From: an uncultured Prevotellaceae bacterium | Lineage (GTDB): Bacteria; Bacteroidota; Bacteroidia; Bacteroidales; Bacteroidaceae | DNA length: 62,032 bases | Direction of reading: 5' to 3' | NCBI GenBank assembly: GCA_902786665.1 | Contig: CADADN010000014.1 | Coordinates: forward strand, 1 to 62,032 | Shown: positions 6,892 through 14,897 of the stretch, one piece after another | How the letters are laid out: each line of letters starts with the position of its first letter | Position numbering within the stretch: position 1 is the first letter of the stretch | Translations under genes and position numbers: made by a program | The notes under the pieces: model-generated | What the model was told of the DNA's origin: nothing | Seen by the model: the letters and a program-made list of their open reading frames with translations, nothing else | The model's database searches: none

Positions 6892-8115
6892 ATGAAAAAA
6901 GAAATAGTCCTCCTTCTACTGTTGTTGGCTATGATGCCCATACAGTTAACAGCGCAGGTGAATCCTCAGAAGGGATACGTCATCACCAACGATAATGACA
7001 CCATCCATGGCACCATCGACTACCTGACGGATGCTAGAAACGCAAAGGTTTGTCTCTTCCAAAAAGAGGGGGAGAAAGGGTACAAGTCGCTGTCGCCGAC
7101 CGACATAAAGGGCTACCGTCTTGCCGGCGACGGAATCTATTATGTCAGCCGGATGTTCAACAGCGGCGAGAAGCCGGAGCTGCTCTTTGCCGAGTACCTC
7201 CTTCAAGGCGGCGTGAGCCTATACCGTTATTACCACGACGACTGCAATTATTTCGGCTTCGTGGACGACCAAGGCAAGGAGGTCGTCATCTGTGACGACA
7301 AGTTGAACAACGACCTGGGCGCCTACAACAACAAGTTGCAGGACAGGCGGCAGGTCGTACAGGAGATCAACGCCTTGATGTACCACGACAACACGATTGC
7401 CAACCGCCTGTGGAAGATGGACCTGACAAGCAACGACCTGACGGAACTGGTGAGGCGATACGACGAACAATACTGCACGGGCCAGGGCGACTGCATCGTC
7501 TTCAAGTACGACAAGAAAAAGGCTTCAGCCGTTTCACGCAGGTTTTACGTGGGAGCAGGCATCAACTACGCCTCGTACGCCGCACCTGACTACAATGTCA
7601 AGCATGTCACGTCGTATTCGGGAAACACGTACGGTGGAATTGCCCCGACATTCATTGCCGGTGCCGACTTCATGTTCCCGCGCTTCAGCAGGTTTTTCAT
7701 GGCTCAGTTGGAATTCAGCTACACGCCCCACCGCTATGAGGCTTCCAAGGAGATGCTGGAGGGTGGTCATCCGAAAATGTACGCCAACGAACTGGCCGCA
7801 CGTTTCGGCGCGTGCTACGCATTCTCTCACAACAGCCGCATCAGGCCCTACGTCAAGGGTGGACTGCATATGGCCTGGAATTCGGGAATGAAGGAGAAGG
7901 ATGTCACTTTCAAGTATGATTTTGCCGGGGAGATACGACCTACCACGGGCGACTTGGTCTTCGACAATGAACTGAGGTGTGGCATATACCTCGGAGCAGG
8001 TGTCGACATCAACCACATACGCATCAACGCCTTGTGGAAAAAGGCAGGCAGCAACTACAACGGACTGGACGAGAAAGGCTGCGGAATCCTGACGGTGGCA
8101 TATTTGTTTATGTAG
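6892..8115 (+). CDS. Outer-membrane beta-barrel protein (PorT-like C-terminus)
   Basis: A 407-residue exported protein. The signal peptide (KKEIVLLLLLLAMMPIQLTA) is followed by QVNPQKGYVITNDNDTIHGTIDY, a typical opening of a Bacteroidota family of unknown function. The N-terminal half looks soluble. From about residue 210 amphipathic strands (RRFYVGAGINYASY to GILTVAYLFM) suggest an 8-10 stranded outer-membrane barrel ending in an aromatic residue. Base composition is core-like and it has its own terminator, so it looks like a resident gene caught between RHS modules. Function unknown. Confidence 0.7.
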   Translation: MKKEIVLLLLLLAMMPIQLTAQVNPQKGYVITNDNDTIHGTIDYLTDARNAKVCLFQKEGEKGYKSLSPTDIKGYRLAGDGIYYVSRMFNSGEKPELLFAEYLLQGGVSLYRYYHDDCNYFGFVDDQGKEVVICDDKLNNDLGAYNNKLQDRRQVVQEINALMYHDNTIANRLWKMDLTSNDLTELVRRYDEQYCTGQGDCIVFKYDKKKASAVSRRFYVGAGINYASYAAPDYNVKHVTSYSGNTYGGIAPTFIAGADFMFPRFSRFFMAQLEFSYTPHRYEASKEMLEGGHPKMYANELAARFGACYAFSHNSRIRPYVKGGLHMAWNSGMKEKDVTFKYDFAGEIRPTTGDLVFDNELRCGIYLGAGVDINHIRINALWKKAGSNYNGLDEKGCGILTVAYLFM

Positions 8116-8131
8116 CGCAGAAATCATCTTA

Positions 8132-8184
8132 AACTAAAGAGGTCTTCATATGGCCTCCGGCCACACGAAGACCTCTTTAGTTTT
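8132..8184 (+). terminator. Rho-independent terminator after the barrel gene
   Basis: A 16-bp perfect stem (8132-8147 with 8167-8182: AACTAAAGAGGTCTTC and its complement). The loop itself contains TGGCC/GGCCA, and the arm runs into TTTT. The A-rich left arm makes it potentially bidirectional. Confidence 0.85.
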
Positions 8185-8732
8185 ATAATGATAATTCTAT
8201 TCGTGATAATAAAGAATATAATTCTTCAATTATTTTAGTATTTAACGACAAACATAAAAAAGGATACACTTATACACTACCTTCGATTGGCACATCTGAG
8301 GAATCTACACCGAGTAAGCAGTTGGGATTTAAACATGTCGCATATGTTCATACCCATGCAGCATATAGTGAAGATTATTATAATAACAGCTTTTCAGGTT
8401 TATACTTGAAGGACAAAAAAGGGAAACCTCACAGAGAATATACAGAAACGGAAAGAAAAGCATTAAAGACAAACGATGACATTGGAATGGCCAACAGAAA
8501 ACATTTGACAGCTTATGTTTCCACACCACATGGCTCTCTTCAGAAATATGAAAGTGATACAGGAAAAATATCAGTTATCAGTAATAGCATGCCGAGTGAC
8601 AAGAAAGATCCAGACAGACTCAATTCAGTGGGAACTGAGGAAAGGCATTTCTATGAGTTTGACTATAATAAATACAATAGTACTATTAGTCATTATCGTA
8701 CCAATAATGTGTTAAACCTATTCAGTCAATAA
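8181..8732 (+). pseudogene. Orphan DUF4329-like toxin tip without RHS core or start
   Basis: The frame is open from 8181, inside the terminator arm, to 8732. It has no convincing start until a TTG at 8322, well inside the domain. The translation contains AYVHTHAAY, then SFSG, DDIGMANRK and AYVSTPHGSLQKYE, the order seen in DUF4329 domains at RHS C-termini (HTH, FS, D, Y-x-x-TP-G). It lacks any RHS core, so it seems to have lost its 5' part at the junction with the barrel gene's terminator. Two NTF2-fold immunity-like lipoproteins follow directly, consistent with a former toxin module. Composition is AT-rich like the other tips. Confidence 0.6.
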
Positions 8733-8733
8733 A

Positions 8734-9114
8734 ATGAAATATATTGCATTTGTGTTACATTTATTTTTGATTTTACTTCTATTCAGTTGTGGAAAAGGGG
8801 TTGAACGAGATAAGGAAACATCCATAAAAGGATGGATACCGACCTATACAATTGAAGGTGATTCCTCCACCTGGATTACATCAAACAAAGATACGTTGAT
8901 AGCAACACCTGAAGCTGCTGCAATTATTGCAAAAGCAGCGGTGATATCAATCTATGATGAAGAATGTGCAAAAGAACAACCTTATAAGATTGTATCAAAT
9001 TCAATCTATTGGATCGTTAGTGGAACACTGCGAGATGGCTATGTTGGTGGGACTTTCACAATGGTTATCAGAAAAAAAGATGGTAAAATAGAACATTATT
9101 ATCATGAAAAGTAA
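8734..9114 (+). CDS. NTF2-fold (YbbC/YhhH-like) immunity lipoprotein 1
   Basis: A 126-residue lipoprotein with lipobox LLLLFSC. The core (TPEAAAIIAKAAVISIYDEE, QPYKIV, YWIVSGTL, GGTFTMVIRKKDGKI then H) matches the NTF2-fold immunity family (YbbC/YhhH), which protects against RHS tips in enterobacteria. It starts 1 nt after the orphan tip's stop and overlaps the next gene by 11 nt, so it is part of the toxin module. The target is presumably the DUF4329-like tip. Family assignment is from motif recall. Confidence 0.75.
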   Translation: MKYIAFVLHLFLILLLFSCGKGVERDKETSIKGWIPTYTIEGDSSTWITSNKDTLIATPEAAAIIAKAAVISIYDEECAKEQPYKIVSNSIYWIVSGTLRDGYVGGTFTMVIRKKDGKIEHYYHEK

Positions 9115-9577
9115 AATGAGTATGTTTATTCTCCTATCTATCATCTTATGCACTGGATGCAAAGGAAAGAAAGAGAATGGTAATGTAGAAATCCATGAGG
9201 TTTTGAAATATCACACAATCAACGAGAAAGACTTTTCTTTCTGGGACGGTTTGGTTGATATGAATGATTTCACAAAAGGTCCAAATGGTAACCCATGTAA
9301 AGTAGATGTCATCCAAACTGCTGAAACAGCCGCTATGGTAGGCGAGGCATTAAAACGGTCTGCATTTCAAGAAAAGCATTATATGAAAGATTTTCCTCAA
9401 ATCGTCATTGAAAAAAGCAAGTATTGGGTAGTACAAGGGACAACGGTTAACAATCAAGACAATGCTATGTTTGTATATTTTGCAGTTATACAAAGAAGTA
9501 ATGGAAAAGTTTTGGATTTTAGAATTGAGAGAATCACGGGCAGAATCAACGAAGGAATCACGGGGACTGGTACTTGA
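9104..9577 (+). CDS. NTF2-fold immunity-like lipoprotein 2
   Basis: A 157-residue lipoprotein (lipobox LCTGC). The second half (TAETAAMVGEALKRSAF, FPQIVIEKSKYWVVQGT, FAVIQRSNGKVLDFRIER) is a diverged version of the preceding gene's NTF2-like pattern, with an added 50-residue N-terminal part. An alternative start is ATG 9116. The last residues (GRINEGITGTGT) are read from border repeat F, so the native C-terminus may have been lost. Tandem related immunity genes with no toxin between them suggest accumulation after loss of tips. Confidence 0.65.
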   Translation: MKSKMSMFILLSIILCTGCKGKKENGNVEIHEVLKYHTINEKDFSFWDGLVDMNDFTKGPNGNPCKVDVIQTAETAAMVGEALKRSAFQEKHYMKDFPQIVIEKSKYWVVQGTTVNNQDNAMFVYFAVIQRSNGKVLDFRIERITGRINEGITGTGT

Positions 9578-9583
9578 TTTCAC
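9555..9583. repeat. Module-border repeat F
   Basis: GAATCACGGGGACTGGTACTTGATTTCAC. It overlaps the stop of immunity lipoprotein 2 and shares the GGTACTTGATT variant with repeat E. Confidence 0.65.
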
Positions 9584-9629
9584 TGCCACAACGATAAAAG
9601 ACAATGAATTTGAACAAAATGAATCACGG

Positions 9630-9813
9630 GGACGGAGATTTTGATACGTTTCTCTGATTGTACCACGAGAGCAGGGAATTTGATACATTGACGCTGAAAG
9701 CGTCACCTTTTCAATAACCGTAGTGTCCGTAGGAACTGCGGAAAGTCTGAGGGGATGGACTGCACTCTTTAAGAGTGCCCCATCAGCAAGGTTGGGCGAC
9801 CCTTTCAGGGTCG
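9630..9813. repeat. 184-bp multi-hairpin repeat, copy 2 (with border repeat G, 9621-9651)
   Basis: Ungapped copy of 4519-4702. Palindromes are GACGCTGAAAGCGTC, GCACTCTTTAAGAGTGC and GACCCTTTCAGGGTC (9798-9812). The preceding 9621-9651 is identical to repeat A. It marks the right end of the RHS cassette array; rnc follows on the other strand. Confidence 0.75.
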
Positions 9814-9894
9814 CGTGCACCCCCTGGATACAGAGAGATGCATCTTGTGGTCTGCTATTTGTAAAAAAGAAGAATAAAACTTTAAATATCAAGT

Positions 9895-9929
9895 TGATAG
9901 AAAGTGTATAAGCCATACACTTTCTATCA
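9895..9929. terminator. Terminator hairpin downstream of rnc
   Basis: A 15-bp perfect stem (TGATAGAAAGTGTAT and complement) with a 5-nt loop, 16 nt beyond the stop of rnc. The U-tract on the minus side is weak. It also separates the core operon from the accessory array. Confidence 0.7.
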
Positions 9930-9944
9930 GCGTCTTTGGTGCTT

Positions 9945-11006
9945 TCAACCTTCCTGTTCTGCAAATGCGGCTTCCTCGGCAGCGGCGATGATTTCCTCAC
10001 GAGTGGCTTGCGTGGGAGTGGCAGAGATGTCGCTGAGGTCGAACTCATCTTCTTCCTCCGTCTTTTCTACGTTGGCAGGGGTTGTTTTCGAGGCGTTGCC
10101 TTTCTTGCTGGCTTTGGCAGTCTTCTTTGGTGCCACCTCTTTGTTTTGTATGATGATGAAATCGTCTTTCTGCTCAGTGTCTGGAACTATCTCCACCGGT
10201 TCCTCCTCCATTTTCGTGCGGTTGCCTTTGGCAGCGAAAATGGCTTCGATGTATTGCGGCTCCTTGCGCAGCCGTTCCAAGGTGAGTTTGGAAGCTTGCT
10301 GCTGGCTTTCCTTCTTCGAGTATCCCTTTCCCGTGCAACCCTCCACGCCCTCGATGGTCACTTGGTATTGAAACATCGGACTGCCGCTGTTGTCTTTCTT
10401 TTGCTCAATGAGTACGAAGTCGATGTTGACGCGGTTTTTCTGACTCCATTCGATGAGTTTGCTCTTGAAATTCACCTCCTTGTAAGCCACTTTGTCGATG
10501 TTGATCAACTGTCCCAGGATGCGTTTCTTGATGAATCGCATGCACGCTTCGTAACCTTTGTCCAAATAGATGGCTCCCACCAAGGCCTCAAAAGCGTTGC
10601 CACCAAGGTAACTGTTGTGAGAACCGGAGTTTCCTGAAGTGACGATGAGATTGGTGATGCCCAGTTCGCGTGCAAGTTTGTTGAGTGTGTCGCGTTGTAC
10701 GATTTTGCTCCTGGTGTTGGTGAGGAATCCTTCTCTTTTGCCTTCGAAATGTTTGTAGACAATATGTCCCACCACGGCACCTAGAATGGCGTCGCCGAGA
10801 AATTCCAGTCGCTCGTTGTTGATGGGTTTTCCTTTTTCCCGATGCATGATGCTTTTGTGCATCAGCGCCTGTTTGTAATATTTGATGTCATCAGGAAAGA
10901 ACCCCAGGATGTCATACAAAGACGCATAAAGCTCTTTGTCTTCTTTGCGGAAAAAGAACTTTATGCGTCCAATGAGATTATTCAGCATATTTCTTGAAAA
11001 TGACAC
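9945..11006 (-). CDS. rnc: Ribonuclease III
   Basis: Cleaves double-stranded RNA in rRNA maturation and mRNA turnover. The RNase III signature is ERLEFLGDAILG, with the second catalytic acidic region EALVGAIYLDKG. A dsRNA-binding domain follows (FQYQVTIEGVEGCTGKGYSKKESQQQASK). The enzyme is longer than the usual 220-250 residues: about 90 extra C-terminal residues are Lys-rich then acidic (EEEDEFDLSD) and look disordered. It overlaps the end of fabF; starts are possible at 11006 or 10988 (MLNNLIGRIKFF), and I favour 10988 by overlap length. It is the last gene of an acpP-fabF-rnc operon. Confidence 0.93.
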   Translation of the reverse strand: MSFSRNMLNNLIGRIKFFFRKEDKELYASLYDILGFFPDDIKYYKQALMHKSIMHREKGKPINNERLEFLGDAILGAVVGHIVYKHFEGKREGFLTNTRSKIVQRDTLNKLARELGITNLIVTSGNSGSHNSYLGGNAFEALVGAIYLDKGYEACMRFIKKRILGQLINIDKVAYKEVNFKSKLIEWSQKNRVNIDFVLIEQKKDNSGSPMFQYQVTIEGVEGCTGKGYSKKESQQQASKLTLERLRKEPQYIEAIFAAKGNRTKMEEEPVEIVPDTEQKDDFIIIQNKEVAPKKTAKASKKGNASKTTPANVEKTEEEDEFDLSDISATPTQATREEIIAAAEEAAFAEQEG

Positions 11007-12240
11007 AAGCGTTGTGTCCGCCGAATCCGAAAGTGTTGCTCAGTCCGGCACGTACGGTGCGCTTCTGTGCCTTGTTGAAGGTGAAATTGAGGTTGTAGTC
11101 TATTTCCTCATCCTTGTCGTCCTCGTCGTGGTTGATGGTGGGAGGGACGATGTCGTTTTGAACAGAAAGCAGGGTGATCATTGCCTCCACGGCACCTGCG
11201 GCACCCAGCAAGTGCCCGGTCATCGACTTGGTGCTGCTGATGTTGAGTTTGTATGCCGATTCTCCAAAGACATCCTTGATGGCTTTCACTTCAGAGATAT
11301 CGCCCACATGGGTTGACGTGCCATGCACGTTGATGTAATCGATGTCGCCAGGTTGCATGCCTGCATCCTCCAGAGCACTTTCCATCACAAGGCGGGCTCC
11401 CAGACCTTCAGGATGGGATGCTGTGATGTGATAGGCGTCGGCGCTCATTCCCTCACCCACCATTTCGGCGTAGATCTTGGCACCACGAGCCTTGGCATGT
11501 TCCAATTCCTCGAGGATGAGGCATCCGGAACCCTCTGCCATCACGAATCCGTCACGGCTTTTGCTGAACGGACGTGATGCACGTGCCGGGTCGTCGTTGC
11601 GGGTCGAGAGGGCTTTCATGGAGTTGAATCCTCCCACGCCACAAGCGCAGATGGCCGACTCTGCACCTCCTGCGAGAATGGCGTCGGCCTTTCCCAGTCG
11701 GATGAGGTTGAAAGCATCTGCCAAAGCGTGGCTTGATGATGCACAGGCAGAGGTTGTGGTGTAGTTGGGGCCATGGAAGCCGAAATGGATGGAGATATGT
11801 CCTGAAGCGATGTCGGCAATCATCTTTGGAATGAAGAATGGACTGAATCGGGGGCCTTCTGCCTCATGCACTCCATAATATTTCACTTCTGTCTCAAAGG
11901 TGTTGATACCTCCTATTCCCACACCGTAAATCACGCCGATGCGGTCTTTGTTCACCGTGTCAAGGTCCATCTTGCTGTCGCTGACGGCCTGTATGGCTGA
12001 AATCAGCGCCAACTGTGTGTACCTGTCCATTTTTCTTGCTTCCTTGCCGTCTATATAATCGGTGATTTTCAAGTCTTTTATTTCACATGCGAAATGTGTC
12101 TTGAATTTTGACGTGTCGCAAGCCTTGATTTCAGCGGCACCACTCACCCCGGCCAGGATATTGTTCCAAGTCTCTTCTGCTGTATTGCCCAAAGGGGTTA
12201 CAGCTCCAAGGCCTGTCACTACTACTCTTTTTAATTCCAT
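10978..12240 (-). CDS. fabF: 3-oxoacyl-[acyl-carrier-protein] synthase II
   Basis: Condenses malonyl-ACP with acyl-ACP in fatty-acid elongation, in the cytoplasm. 420 residues, the normal length. The KAS triad is visible: catalytic Cys in TSACASSSHA, first His in NVHGTSTHVGD, second His in SMTGHLLGAAG. The C-terminal GHNACVIFKKY is typical. It is downstream of acpP (176 nt gap) and overlaps rnc, the conserved acpP-fabF-rnc order. Confidence 0.95.
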   Translation of the reverse strand: MELKRVVVTGLGAVTPLGNTAEETWNNILAGVSGAAEIKACDTSKFKTHFACEIKDLKITDYIDGKEARKMDRYTQLALISAIQAVSDSKMDLDTVNKDRIGVIYGVGIGGINTFETEVKYYGVHEAEGPRFSPFFIPKMIADIASGHISIHFGFHGPNYTTTSACASSSHALADAFNLIRLGKADAILAGGAESAICACGVGGFNSMKALSTRNDDPARASRPFSKSRDGFVMAEGSGCLILEELEHAKARGAKIYAEMVGEGMSADAYHITASHPEGLGARLVMESALEDAGMQPGDIDYINVHGTSTHVGDISEVKAIKDVFGESAYKLNISSTKSMTGHLLGAAGAVEAMITLLSVQNDIVPPTINHDEDDKDEEIDYNLNFTFNKAQKRTVRAGLSNTFGFGGHNACVIFKKYAE

Positions 12241-12415
12241 TGAAAAAATGTTCTGTATGATGCTGGGGATGTGTCGCGTATGTCATGACAAAGGTGTCAT
12301 ATAGGATGGGAGCACCCCCGTTTTTGCTAAAAATGAAATATGGCTTATAGCCACGGCTCATTGGTTATGGGCAGCCGGGACTATAAACCATAAAAAGGAA
12401 GTCGGAACGACTTAT

Positions 12416-12655
12416 TTATTGTTTAATGTTGTCCTCAATATACTTGACGGCATCGCCCACGGTCTGAATTTTCTCAGCCTTGTCGTCAGAGATAGACACA
12501 TCAAAAACTTTTTCGAATTCCATGATCAACTCCACTGTGTCCAGCGAGTCAGCGCCGAGGTCGTTTTGGAAACTTGACTCAAGCTTGATTTCGCTTTCAC
12601 TGACGCAGAGTTTATCAACGATGATTTCTCTTACTCTTTTCTCGATTTCTGACAT
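12416..12655 (-). CDS. acpP: Acyl carrier protein
   Basis: 79 residues, acidic, carrying the phosphopantetheine site [17 protein letters not shown] (Ser in the DSL motif). Carries growing acyl chains for fabF and the other FAS II enzymes. Start ATG 12655 gives the standard N-terminus ([15 protein letters not shown]). First gene of the acpP-fabF-rnc group. Confidence 0.96.
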   Translation of the reverse strand: MSEIEKRVREIIVDKLCVSESEIKLESSFQNDLGADSLDTVELIMEFEKVFDVSISDDKAEKIQTVGDAVKYIEDNIKQ

Positions 12656-12851
12656 GATACTCTAAATTAAAATGGTGATATAAATATTCTATTATCAAAT
12701 TCGGGTGCAAAGGTGCAAATTTTTATTTAAGTTTGCAAATTATTTCCAAAAAAAAGGAAGTCAATATGCACAAACTGTAGTCAATTGTGCAAAAAATGAG
12801 GCTGATATGAAAAATTCACGTCAATTATTTGTTATGTTTTGTGGTTTTTGC

Positions 12852-12859
12852 TATATTTG
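12852..12859 (+). promoter_or_regulatory. -7 promoter element (TATATTTG) for the DUF4254 gene
   Basis: TAnnTTTG match 37 nt upstream of the chosen start, in an AT-rich intergenic region shared with the divergent acpP. Confidence 0.65.
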
Positions 12860-12895
12860 CACTTATCTTTATTGCTATTGAAAAAAAGAATTCAT

Positions 12896-13501
12896 ATGTC
12901 AAACACGGAAATATACAACAAAGTTTTCAACAAGGCCATTAGTGACTATCATATCATTGATGATGTTGACACACCTATCAACAATCCTTATGAAAGGGAG
13001 TCGTTGGAAAATCGTCTCTACTTGAAGTGTTGGATTGACACGGTGCAGTGGCATTTGGAAGACCTCATCCGCGACCCTCACATCAACCCTTTGGAAGCTC
13101 TTTCGCTGAAAAGAAGGATTGACAGGAGCAATCAGGACAGGACAGACCTGGTGGAGCAAATCGACTCTTTCTTCCTTCACCAATACAGTGATGTCGTCGT
13201 GAAACCTGAGGCGCGCATCAACACGGAAAGTCCTGCATGGGCCATCGACAGGCTTTCCATCCTCGCATTGAAGATATACCATATGCGTGAACAGGTGGAG
13301 CGCGAGGATGCCGATATGGCTCATCGTGAGCGGTGTAGTGGCAAATTGGCTGTGTTGCTTGAGCAGCAGCGTGACCTTTCCACTGCCATCGACCAGTTGC
13401 TGGAGGACATCGCCTCAGGTGACAAATACATGAAGACCTATAGGCAGATGAAGATGTACAATGACCCTTCCACCAACCCTGTATTATATAAAAAGAACTG
13501 A
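12896..13501 (+). CDS. DUF4254 domain protein
   Basis: 201 residues from ATG 12896 (SNTEIYNKVFNKAISDYH). An in-frame start at 12839 would overlap the promoter and is rejected. Conserved DUF4254 blocks are visible: NPYERESLENRLYLKCWIDT, VQWHLEDLIRDPHI, LKRRIDRSNQDRTDLVEQ. Helical, cytoplasmic, function not established. It lies 9 nt upstream of a heptosyltransferase-like gene, the usual Bacteroidota pairing, suggesting a role tied to surface glycan assembly. Confidence 0.85.
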   Translation: MSNTEIYNKVFNKAISDYHIIDDVDTPINNPYERESLENRLYLKCWIDTVQWHLEDLIRDPHINPLEALSLKRRIDRSNQDRTDLVEQIDSFFLHQYSDVVVKPEARINTESPAWAIDRLSILALKIYHMREQVEREDADMAHRERCSGKLAVLLEQQRDLSTAIDQLLEDIASGDKYMKTYRQMKMYNDPSTNPVLYKKN

Positions 13502-13510
13502 CAGACTTGC

Positions 13511-14581
13511 ATGGCGCGAAATAATCATTTGCTGGTCATGAGATTTTCTGCCATGGGCGACGTGGCGATGCTCGTACCCGTGGTATATTCTTTGGCCAAA
13601 CAATATCCCGACTTGCGCATCACGGTGCTCAGTCGCAAATTCGCCAAGGTGTTCTTTGAAGAGCTGGCTCCCAATGTGGGTTTCATGGAAGCCGACCTTT
13701 CCAATGAATATCGTGGTGTGAAAGGACTGAATGCACTTTATCGTAGGTTGAAGGCGAAGCATTTCACGGTCATTGCCGACATGCATGGCGTGCTGCGCAC
13801 CCAGTACCTGCGTACAAGATTCATGCTCGACCGTTACAAGGTGGCTCACATCGACAAGCACAGGGCTGGAAAACGCAGGTTGCTTTCACCCAATCACCGC
13901 AGGTTGGTGCAGCAACCCACGGCTTTCCAAAACTATGCCGACGTATTGGCGAAGTTGGGCTATCCTGTAACTTTGCACTTTGATTCCATCTTCCCTCAAA
14001 AGGGTGGCAATCTGCGACTCGCAGGCATCGATGTGCTGGCTGAGAAGAAATCTTTCCAGCAATGGATTGGCGTGGCACCCTTCGCTGCCCATGAGAACAA
14101 GGAATATCCGGTGGAGAAGATGGAGGCTGTGTTGGTGGAACTGATGCACTTGCATCCCAATGTGAGAATCCTTCTTTTCGGAGCAGGCCAGAGAGAGCAC
14201 CAATGTTTCGAACAGTGGTGTGGCAAATATCCTAAATGCATCAATGTTTCGGCATTGGCCAATGGTTTGGGGAATGAGCTGGTGGTGATGAGTCATCTCG
14301 ATGTGATGGTGTCTATGGATAGTGCCAATGCTCATCTGGCATCCATGGTAAATGTTCCTGTGGTGTGCCTATGGGGCGCCACCCATCCCTATGCCGGTTT
14401 CATGGGATGGAGGCAGGGTTACGACACGCAGGTGCAGGTGGACATGCCTTGCAGGCCATGCAGCGTCTATGGCAGCAAACCGTGCATGAGGGGAGACAAG
14501 GCTTGCATGGAGAGCATCACCACCCGGCAGGTGGTGGAAAAGGTGGAGTTGGTGCTTGAGCACAAGAACAAGCGACCTTGA
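13511..14581 (+). CDS. Glycosyltransferase family 9 (heptosyltransferase-like)
   Basis: 356 residues. The N-terminal Rossmann domain (LLVMRFSAMGDVAMLVPVV) and the C-terminal nucleotide-sugar domain (VMVSMDSANAHLASMVNVPV, VCLWGATHPYAGF) are those of GT9 enzymes that add heptose or similar sugars to lipid A core at the inner membrane. A C-terminal Cys cluster (MPCRPCSVYG, KPCMRGDKACM) is common in the Bacteroidota members. Cotranscribed with the DUF4254 gene. Sugar and acceptor cannot be read from sequence. Confidence 0.88.
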   Translation: MARNNHLLVMRFSAMGDVAMLVPVVYSLAKQYPDLRITVLSRKFAKVFFEELAPNVGFMEADLSNEYRGVKGLNALYRRLKAKHFTVIADMHGVLRTQYLRTRFMLDRYKVAHIDKHRAGKRRLLSPNHRRLVQQPTAFQNYADVLAKLGYPVTLHFDSIFPQKGGNLRLAGIDVLAEKKSFQQWIGVAPFAAHENKEYPVEKMEAVLVELMHLHPNVRILLFGAGQREHQCFEQWCGKYPKCINVSALANGLGNELVVMSHLDVMVSMDSANAHLASMVNVPVVCLWGATHPYAGFMGWRQGYDTQVQVDMPCRPCSVYGSKPCMRGDKACMESITTRQVVEKVELVLEHKNKRP

Positions 14582-14644
14582 AGTGTGTGCTAAAAGATAT
14601 TCAACCTTATTATATTATTCACTAAAATTAAAACACGAAAGACA

Positions 14645-14803
14645 ATGAAGTACATTTGTGAAACTTGCGGGTATGTTTACGACCCGGCAGAGGGAGATCC
14701 CGACAACGGCATTGAGCCAGGAACAGCTTTTGAGGACATCCCCGAGGATTGGGTCTGCCCCATCTGCGGAGTAGGCAAGGAAGATTTCAGCCCGGAGGAA
14801 TAA
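14645..14803 (+). CDS. Rubredoxin
   Basis: A 52-residue electron carrier with one Fe(Cys)4 centre. Two Cys knuckles are present, [10 protein letters not shown] and [12 protein letters not shown], with the conserved [18 protein letters not shown] between them. ATG 14645 to TAA 14801-14803. It probably serves oxidative-stress reduction in an anaerobe. Located 63 nt after the GT9 gene and followed by a hairpin. Confidence 0.97.
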   Translation: MKYICETCGYVYDPAEGDPDNGIEPGTAFEDIPEDWVCPICGVGKEDFSPEE

Positions 14804-14826
14804 CCACTGTGGTTCCAAACTATTGT

Positions 14827-14856
14827 ATCGCCCAATCTGACAACAGGTTGGGCGAT
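14827..14856. terminator. Terminator between rubredoxin and the convergent LRR gene
   Basis: A 9-bp stem ATCGCCCAA (14827-14835) with TTGGGCGAT (14848-14856) and a 12-nt loop, in the gap between convergent genes, followed by ATTGTTGTT. Probably used from both sides. Confidence 0.7.
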
Positions 14857-14897
14857 ATTGTTGTTATGCAGGCCGTTTCCTTGAAACAAGGCAATGC

